Shown: positions 58,090 to 64,000 of the stretch, piece after piece | Layout: each line of letters starts with the position of its first letter | Position numbering within the stretch: the first letter of the stretch is position 1 | NCBI GenBank assembly: GCA_963691655.1 | Contig: OY829326.1 | Coordinates: forward strand, 145,036,998-145,100,997 | Source of the DNA: Toxonevra muliebris | Taxonomy: Eukaryota; Arthropoda; Insecta; Diptera; Pallopteridae | Length of the DNA: 64,000 bases | Direction: 5' to 3' | Program-made: the position numbers and the translations under genes | The notes under the pieces: generated by a model | Told to the model about the DNA's origin: nothing | Databases searched by the model: none | Seen by the model: only the letters and a program-made list of their open reading frames with translations

Positions 58090-58740
58090 GCTTAAGAAGA
58101 AGAAGAGTAAGAATATAATTCATACTTCAAATATCACTACGCATTAGCTTTAATCTTGTTCTCATGAAAGTCGGACAGCTACAGAGATAATGTTCAGCCA
58201 GTAGTGTCGTTGTCCTCAAGAAAAAATCGGTGGATCGGATCGATGATGACTCCCAATACTTAACTTCAGAAGTAGGTTAGGTTGGAGTGGTTGTCGAGAG
58301 ACACACTTAGACCTGAACGGCCAATTGTGATACCACATAGTAGTAACAGGCCATCTTTTTTGCATTTCCTAGTAAAATGCATTAAGGTAATTTTATTAGG
58401 ATTCACTGAAAGACCCTACAGGTCGCACCAAAGCTTGATCTTATCCGAGGCTTCTTGTATTTTAATCCACACCGTCTATAAGAACCGTCCTGAACCCACA
58501 TCATCAGCATACACTTGGATGTGAACTCCAAGGCTCTGCAGATCATTAAGAAGGAAGTCCACCACAAAGCATTATATTCTACATGGTTACTGCCGTCGTA
58601 GCTTCCATGATATCGAAGAGAAAGAAATTCTGGAACAATTTGTGTGTGGTTGCCTGGCTTTAGTAAGATATAGACCCAATGCATTTGGTAATCCATTTCT
58701 CGGTAAAACAGTCGAGGTCTCAACAATAAACTCTGCTGAG
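58090..58740 (-). pseudogene. Non-LTR reverse transcriptase remnant, split by a SINE fragment
   Basis: The minus strand reads CFVVDFLLNDLQSLGVHIQ, VYADDVGSG (catalytic YADD), IKIQEASDKIKLWCDL, LSVNPNKITLMHFTRKCKK down to about 58360. After the SINE piece (58272-58350) it resumes with SEVKY and, in a shifted frame, LGVIIDPIHRFFLEDND near 58240. This is RT motif 5 onward with the YLGV segment. Stops within the frame show it is dead. The clade (R1/I/LOA-like) is not certain. Confidence 0.7.
58272..58350. mobile_element. TTAGG-bordered SINE fragment inside the RT remnant
   Basis: GTAGGTTAGGTTGGAGTGG, then TGTCGAGAGACACACTTAG, CCTGAACGGCCAATTGTGAT. Nearly identical in order to 18288-18317 plus 19358-19410, i.e. 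to the SINE without its hAT insertion. It separates the FTRK and YLGV parts of the host RT, so it inserted after the retrotransposon. Confidence 0.72.
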
Positions 58741-59840
58741 ATTTTGTAATCTTAAAAAATCGTTTTTGAGTCTTTAAAAAACAAGGAAATTGACGATGGT
58801 TTTCTCAAGACATTGAGTGTTAATCAATTTTAACGAAAATCATTCCGAAGAATGAGTTTTTGACCAACCACTACTTATTTGGTTGTTTACTTATGATTTA
58901 GAACTGTTATTATATATCGAACAATTTTGGACGGCATGGGCTCTAAACGACTAAAGCATACATAATCGTAAGTGCCCTTTTTTGGAGTATTTTAAAAATT
59001 TTGTCTTATTTTACTACATTTTCAGGATTATTTATGAACAAACTAAGGTGAACTAACGTACATTTTCGTCATGACGCGGCAATCAAACGAAGCATTTGGT
59101 GTGTCTCGAAACCGAGTGACGTGGCACTCAATGCGTTAAACATTTTAACCGATACAATGATATCAAAATGGCGCTATCGCGTTATCGTAAATAACCATTT
59201 AAACTAACCTAAACCTTTCGGAACTGTATGCAAGTAAGAAGAGAAAGTGCAAAATAAATTTCAGATTCATATTCCCTGACCTCCTTTCCTTATAACAAGG
59301 TTTTTTGTATTAACTTTTCATTTTAGTGTGATGTTTGTCAGGCTTGATGAACGTCGATTTGATTAAAGTAAAAAAGTGTGAAATTGATAAGGTCTGCCGT
59401 TTCAGAATACACCCGCCACGATTCGTCATCAGTAAAACCGACATTAAGTTTACAAGAACTAAGTCACAACTATGAGATATGAACACTTTCATTTAATTTT
59501 CATAGCCTTCAAAATTAACTTTTCACTTAACACTTTCTTGACTGTAAGGAAACTAGAGGCGGTGGAGCAAATCCGAGTCCGAATTTCTATTTACGAACCA
59601 TTATTTCATTGTAAAAAGTTTCCGTTAAGAATCTTAGGGTCATTGGTGACCCATAGCAAAACTTAAGTTTCCAAAGAAACTAAGCAAACAATTAAAAATG
59701 TGAATAACGTGTTTGAGAAAATAATTTTTTCCAAAACATATTTAAAATTTGGTATGTTTGAGCAATAGATAAAAACATTTTTTTCATCTACTTATCTTTG
59801 AAAAATATGTCAGTTGTTATTTTTAATGAAAAACATGTTG
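58741..59840. other. No gene seen
   Basis: AT-rich with short CG-containing patches near 59070-59130 and no recognised domain. The open frames at 59310 and 59472 look accidental. Confidence 0.4.
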
Positions 59841-59847
59841 ATTTATT

Positions 59848-60762
59848 GTGAGTTTGATCAAACTGAGTGAAGAAAAAGAAATACGTCTTAAAACTATTAA
59901 AAAATTTCAAAAAAATCCAAATTGGTCCTCCAAAGAATTGAAGGTCTGTCGTCAAACTGTTTCCAATGTTATTAAACAGTTTCAAGAAAATTTAACCATC
60001 GATGGGAAACCTGGTTTGGGAAGAAAACAAGGACCACATGATATTGGGGAAGCTAAGAAAATAGAAAGCATATTGAAAAGATCTCCAAACGCATCTGGTA
60101 GAAAAGCTAAAGCCAATGTAGGCTTGAAAACATACAAAGTCCAAAAAGTTCCAGTAGGGCTCGGAAATTAAATCCGAATTTCATACAAAAATATTCATGT
60201 TGTATAATGAAAGACGAAACGTATGTACTGGTAGATTTTACGCAGCTTCCGGGTCAACGTTTTTATGTTGCTGATGCTCGAGGAAATGTCGAAGAACAAT
60301 TTAGAATCCAAAAGCAGACAAAGTTTCCTAAAAATTTCTGGTATGGCAAGCTATATCCATTTGCGGCTAAAAAAGCAAACCATTTGTTACAGTGGGCTCT
60401 ATAAATACCGAAATATACATCAAAGAATGTTTAAAAAAAGACTTCTCCTTCCATAAGAGAGCACAATGTGTCCACATATTTTTGGCTCGATTTGGCATCA
60501 TGTCACTACGGCAAGAAAGCTCTGGAGTGGTACCAAAGTAATAACATAGTTTTTGTACCAAGAGAGGACAATCTCAATCCTCCAAATTGTCCGGAGATAA
60601 GATCAGTGGAGAGATATTGTGCGTACTATATAGGTGTCCCAAAATATCGAAGATTTTAAAAGGAGATGGGCAAACTGTTCCAAAAAGGTGTCTGAAACAA
60701 CTATCAAATCTCTAATGGAAGGCTTACCAAAAAAGGTCCACGAGTTCATAAATAGTGGTTAG
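59848..60762 (+). pseudogene. Tc1-like (D37E-type) transposase, broken
   Basis: Three frames carry pieces of one transposase: an N-terminal DNA-binding part (KLSEEKEIRLKTIKKFQ, VCRQTVSNVIKQF, then KRSPNASGRKAKANVGLKTY), a first catalytic Asp in MKDETYVLVDF (about 60207), second in FWLDLASCHYGKKAL (about 60485), and the acidic triad end NPPNCPEIRSVERY (about 60580). The C-terminus is KKVSETTIKSLMEGLPKKVH to TAG 60762. The second Asp and the final Glu of SVER are about 39 residues apart by my count, close to the mosquito-type D37E group given an apparent two-residue insertion. Frameshifts near 60385 and 60645 and lost segments inactivate it. Terminal repeats were not found by eye. Confidence 0.75.
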
Positions 60763-61100
60763 AACTATAAAAGTTATATTTTTCTGTAATTTGTAAAATA
60801 TTATCAATTAAATAAAAAAAAATCAAAACTCTAAGATCAACCGTTCAAAAATTATTGAATTTTATATATGTTAAGATTTTTTCGATCTCACTACTTATAT
60901 ACATATTTTTTTTTACTTCTGTCTTTTTTTAATACTAAGTCACTAAAACGCAATTGATTCGCTTTTAAATGAATATAGATTTATTAAAGTCAGTCCATTA
61001 ATTTTCAGAAAAGCAGTATTTTGGGTCAAAGGCTAATATAATCCAGCCTAATTTTCGCAAATTTTTTAATGCAAATGGTATAGAAAATTGTTCTACCCTC
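60763..61100. other. No gene seen
   Basis: AT-rich spacer that should contain the right end of the Tc1-like element if it survives. Confidence 0.4.
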
Positions 61101-61106
61101 ACTGAG

Positions 61107-61460
61107 TTCTGATTTCTCCTCTAGTCCAAGTTTGGTTTGAATTTCAGCCTAATTTTTGGTTTGGTTTCCTCTCTGATTTTTGGCCTAAATTTGATCTGAA
61201 TTTTAGTCCAATTTTTGTTCTGAATTTTGGTGCGATTTTTGCTCTTAATTTTGGTTTTTGATTTTGAGTCTGAATTTGATGTACTTTTTGTTCAGAAAAT
61301 GGTTGTATTTGGGTCTGATTTTTTATTTAATTTTCGGTCTGAGCTTTGGTCTAAATTTTTAAATTAACTTTTGACTTCTTGGCTGAGTATTGGCCTGAAT
61401 ACTGGTTTAAATCTGATTTTTGGTTTGAGTTTTATTTTGCTTTAGTATGACTGTTGTCCT
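61107..61460 (+). repeat. Degenerate tandem repeat, TTTTGGTCTGAATTTTGG type, copy 1
   Basis: Begins GAGTTCTGATTTCTCCTCTA and continues as about 15 diverged units of roughly 20-24 bases (TTTGGTTTGGTTTCC, TTTTGGCCTAAATTTGATC, TTTTGGTCTGAG...). Low complexity on the T/G strand; no coding sense. Confidence 0.65.
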
Positions 61461-63300
61461 GCATTATTTGTCATTAAACATTGATTTTCCTAAATATAAT
61501 TTTTTAAAAGAGCGAACTGAAAAATTTTATCACGACTTGAAACTATTGATGATTCATTACTGAGAATCTCCTAACGATAGGAGAAAATCCTAACTAACAG
61601 CACCGCAACTTTAGACCTAATAGAGCTTATGGAAGTCACCGAAAACATTCTAAGCGATCACTGCGTAGGCTGGGTAGACTCCATTTTTTTGTCATACTTT
61701 CTTCAGGAAAGTTGATCAGAATAAAATATGGAACTTTTGCGACACAGCTTTGAGCAAATATCCGTAACGGTAAAAGATGAAATATCATACTCAGACCTTC
61801 CTGAGGTGCACTACTTACAGTTGTTGGTGTAACTCTTAATCCTTTCGCACCTGAATTATGAAGGAGCCATATGGCTACCGTTGAAAAGAAAGGGTTAAAC
61901 AAACTTATGTTGTTTTCTAATTTTTCAAATTTTTAAGCAAATTGCAGCTTTATTTTCTGGATTTCATTTCTTCGAAAATTTGTTCAGAGTTACTTCTTAG
62001 ATTTCTGTAAAATAAAAAAATAAAATAATTTATTTTTTTCTTGTAAGTTCTGCGAAATATTTTTACAGCATTCACATCCAATGAATGAATTTTTTGTAAT
62101 CAAAAACTTTCAACTTTGTCACTTTATTTTCTTTACTTTTTTATGTGTCATATAAAATTTCTATATAGATACTCAAGAAATAATCAAAGTACTCGTATAT
62201 ACATACATATATACATACATACATGTATACATGGTGCATACCTATAGTTACATATATAATTTAAATCCATGCACACTTGATACATAAATTTAAGACCAGA
62301 CAGGGAGACAAACAAATTATGCTCAATACCTTTGGGAAGATTTCATCAAAGATTCCAATGTATTCGTATATACCATATAGTAAAGCAACAACACAAAGAA
62401 AATAAAAGGAAGTACAATTTCGCGCTGGAGAGCAATAATAATGATAATAGCAACAACAACAATGCAATGAGACACCCAAGCTAAATATCTATCTATCTAT
62501 CTATATTTGTATACTACCAACGTAAAAATATTATATATATAGTATATGTATGTATGTATAGTATATTATGTACTCATATTAAAAAAGATAAAGTTTTATT
62601 AGTTTTTCAGCAATGGCGGAAGTAACGCCATGGCAAATATTAAAGATAGAAAAAATAATAAAAGTAATAAAGATGAAGAAGCAAAATGCAAATGAAAAAA
62701 AAATGAAATAAAATAAAACACACGAAATATATGTATATATGCAGTTGAGTAGGAGCACCGGAACAGCAACGATTGATGCCAACGTATAGTATAGCATCGG
62801 TGGCATCGCACATTGGTGACGCTGGTGGTGGCTTCTACCAGTGAGCGAGCAAGTAAAAAATAAATAAAATAAAACAAGCCAAAGAAATGCAATGATTACA
62901 AATGAGTTTTCATAAAGAAGTGGAAGCAATACATACTCGTAGATACAATATACGAGAACCAGTACAGCAAGGAGTATTCGTATGTACATGAAAGGTGCAG
63001 CACAAACGTCTGTAACCAAGGAAACTTTTGAGTTGTAACCTCTACTCTAAGTACCCGAAAAAATAGAAAAGGTGGCGGTTGCATTATTGACAGTGGAACT
63101 TTTCCTTTCAACAAGTTATTTTATTGGTTGATTTTTCTAATTTTCAACGACACACTTGAGAATTACATACATTTTTAAGTAAGAAACTTTTTTCGTTGTT
63201 TTCATTTTATGTTTATGTTCAGTTTTCTGTTTGAGTGTAAAAATTTTGATTGAATGTAAAGTTTGATGAATTTTTCGTGAGATAATAATAAACATAAAAC
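61461..63300. other. No gene seen
   Basis: AT-rich, with CATA repeats near 62200-62230 and (ATCT)n at 62486-62505. The 146-codon minus-strand frame at 62579-63019 is hydrophobic low-complexity translation of AT-rich DNA. A patch at 61690-61900 is more complex but carries no motif. Confidence 0.45.
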
Positions 63301-63861
63301 ATTCTTTACTTTTGCTTTTTTCATAATTTCATTCCTCAAAGATATGAAGGGTTACCAGTGGGCGTTTTTTATAGCGTGCCACTGAAGTACTTTGAAAGTT
63401 TCTTTCATTTCTTCTTGCACATGAAAAAATTTCATGGGGATCGGAGTAGTTTGGCCAACACAGATTTCAAAAATTATTTTACTGGCATATGCTTTACTCG
63501 GTTTTCGTTGTTTCATGGCTTCCATAGAAGTAATTGTAGAAAAACTCTAAATTTTTTGCAGACCTGCATGAACTTACACCATGAACTGAAACAGCAGAGG
63601 ATTCAAAGGAGGGCTATGGGGGCTGTAGCCCTAGTCAAAAATGTAAATGCTTATAACCTTTTAAGATATACAGCGCAATTATTTTATCATATACTTTTTG
63701 ATAACAATAAATTTCAGGGCCGGTTTATAGACGTCCTACTTTTGAAGACCTTGATAATGGTTTCGGTTAAGTTTTGACCACTTCTTTGTTCAGATTTTAT
63801 GACTAGGTTTTTGGTGTAAATTTTGCTGTGATGAATGTTTTTTGGTTTGACTTTTGACTAA
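63301..63861. other. Open frame without recognised domain
   Basis: A 139-codon plus-strand frame (63358-63777) has no domain, no signal peptide and AT-driven composition (Phe, Leu, Asn, Lys). I see no splice or promoter context. Probably accidental. Confidence 0.35.
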
Positions 63862-64000
63862 ATATAGGGTTGAGTTCTGATTTCTCCTCTAGTAAATACA
63901 GGGTTGAGTTTTGATTTCTCCTCTAGTCCAAGTTTGGTTTGAATTTCGGTCCAATTTTTGATTTGGTTTCCTCTCTGATTTGTGGCATAAATTTTATCTG
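63862..64000 (+). repeat. Degenerate tandem repeat, copy 2 (runs off the window)
   Basis: GAGTTCTGATTTCTCCTCTA appears, then again as GAGTTTTGATTTCTCCTCTA, and the following ~100 bases match 61120-61200 closely (CCAAGTTTGGTTTGAATTTC, TTGGTTTCCTCTCTGATTT). It is a direct repeat of the array 2.75 kb upstream. Confidence 0.7.

Noticed and set aside
62579..63019. 146-codon membrane-protein-like frame
   Set aside because: Hydrophobicity follows from translating AT-rich DNA; overlapping frames on the same strand look equally hydrophobic and no domain is seen.
63358..63777. 139-codon plus-strand gene
   Set aside because: No domain, AT-driven composition and no promoter or splice context; kept only as an open frame.

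Overview
This window is eukaryotic, almost certainly insect and most likely higher Diptera. Evidence: very AT-rich non-coding DNA, abundant (CA)n, (CATA)n and (TTG)n simple repeats, a small three-exon gene with 61-102 bp GT-AG introns, and a transposon mix typical of flies. A tephritid fruit fly is my best guess from the style of the repeats, but that is inference. No bacterial-type operon, CRISPR array or rRNA is present.

Only one ordinary host gene is well supported: a 72-codon secreted Pro/Gly/Gln-rich peptide at 56653-57034, with a TATA box, a start-site-like motif, two introns and a polyadenylation signal. A possible promoter plus non-coding first exon ending in a splice donor lies at about 631-1240. 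If real, much of the window may be a long first intron.

Nearly everything else that can be named is mobile DNA, often nested. (1) 1-5100: a terminally inverted repeat, a miRNA-like hairpin, and a decayed R1-like 3' end on the minus strand. (2) 5100-9760: copies of a roughly 460 bp repeat in opposite orientations around a simple-sequence-rich tract. (3) 10061-11343: a full-length but broken mariner. (4) 12936-19580: the centrepiece. An R1-clade non-LTR retrotransposon (ORF1 with three zinc knuckles, ORF2 with endonuclease and reverse transcriptase) and a 5'-truncated relative lie head to tail inside (TTAGG)n arrays. Both poly(A) tails join the array at the same point, GGTTAGG. The arrays adjoin the tail end of a minus-strand tRNA-derived SINE, which is itself split by a hAT element with an 8 bp target duplication. 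(5) 20900-23500: a Transib remnant with RSS-like CACAGTG ends, a 5 bp duplication and a recognisable transposase C-terminal piece on the minus strand. (6) 25757-43180: hAT-like elements of several families (some nested), an RTE-like remnant, and an I-like element with an open RNase H ORF carrying a TTA-flanked MITE. (7) 44701-53036: a foldback-type element with TTA duplications, a tRNA-derived SINE, a mauritiana-like mariner fragment and more MITEs. (8) 53687-55709: a three-layer nest (hAT-like B, then SINE fragment, then hAT-like A). (9) 57500-60800: two reverse-transcriptase remnants, one split by a SINE fragment, and a broken Tc1-like transposase.

The locus reads as a record of successive insertions. 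Target-site duplications give the order in several places. The most notable inference is that TTAGG arrays next to a SINE tail have served as landing pads for an R1-clade element resembling the telomere-targeting TRAS/SART group, in what looks like a fly genome, where TTAGG telomeres are thought to have been lost.
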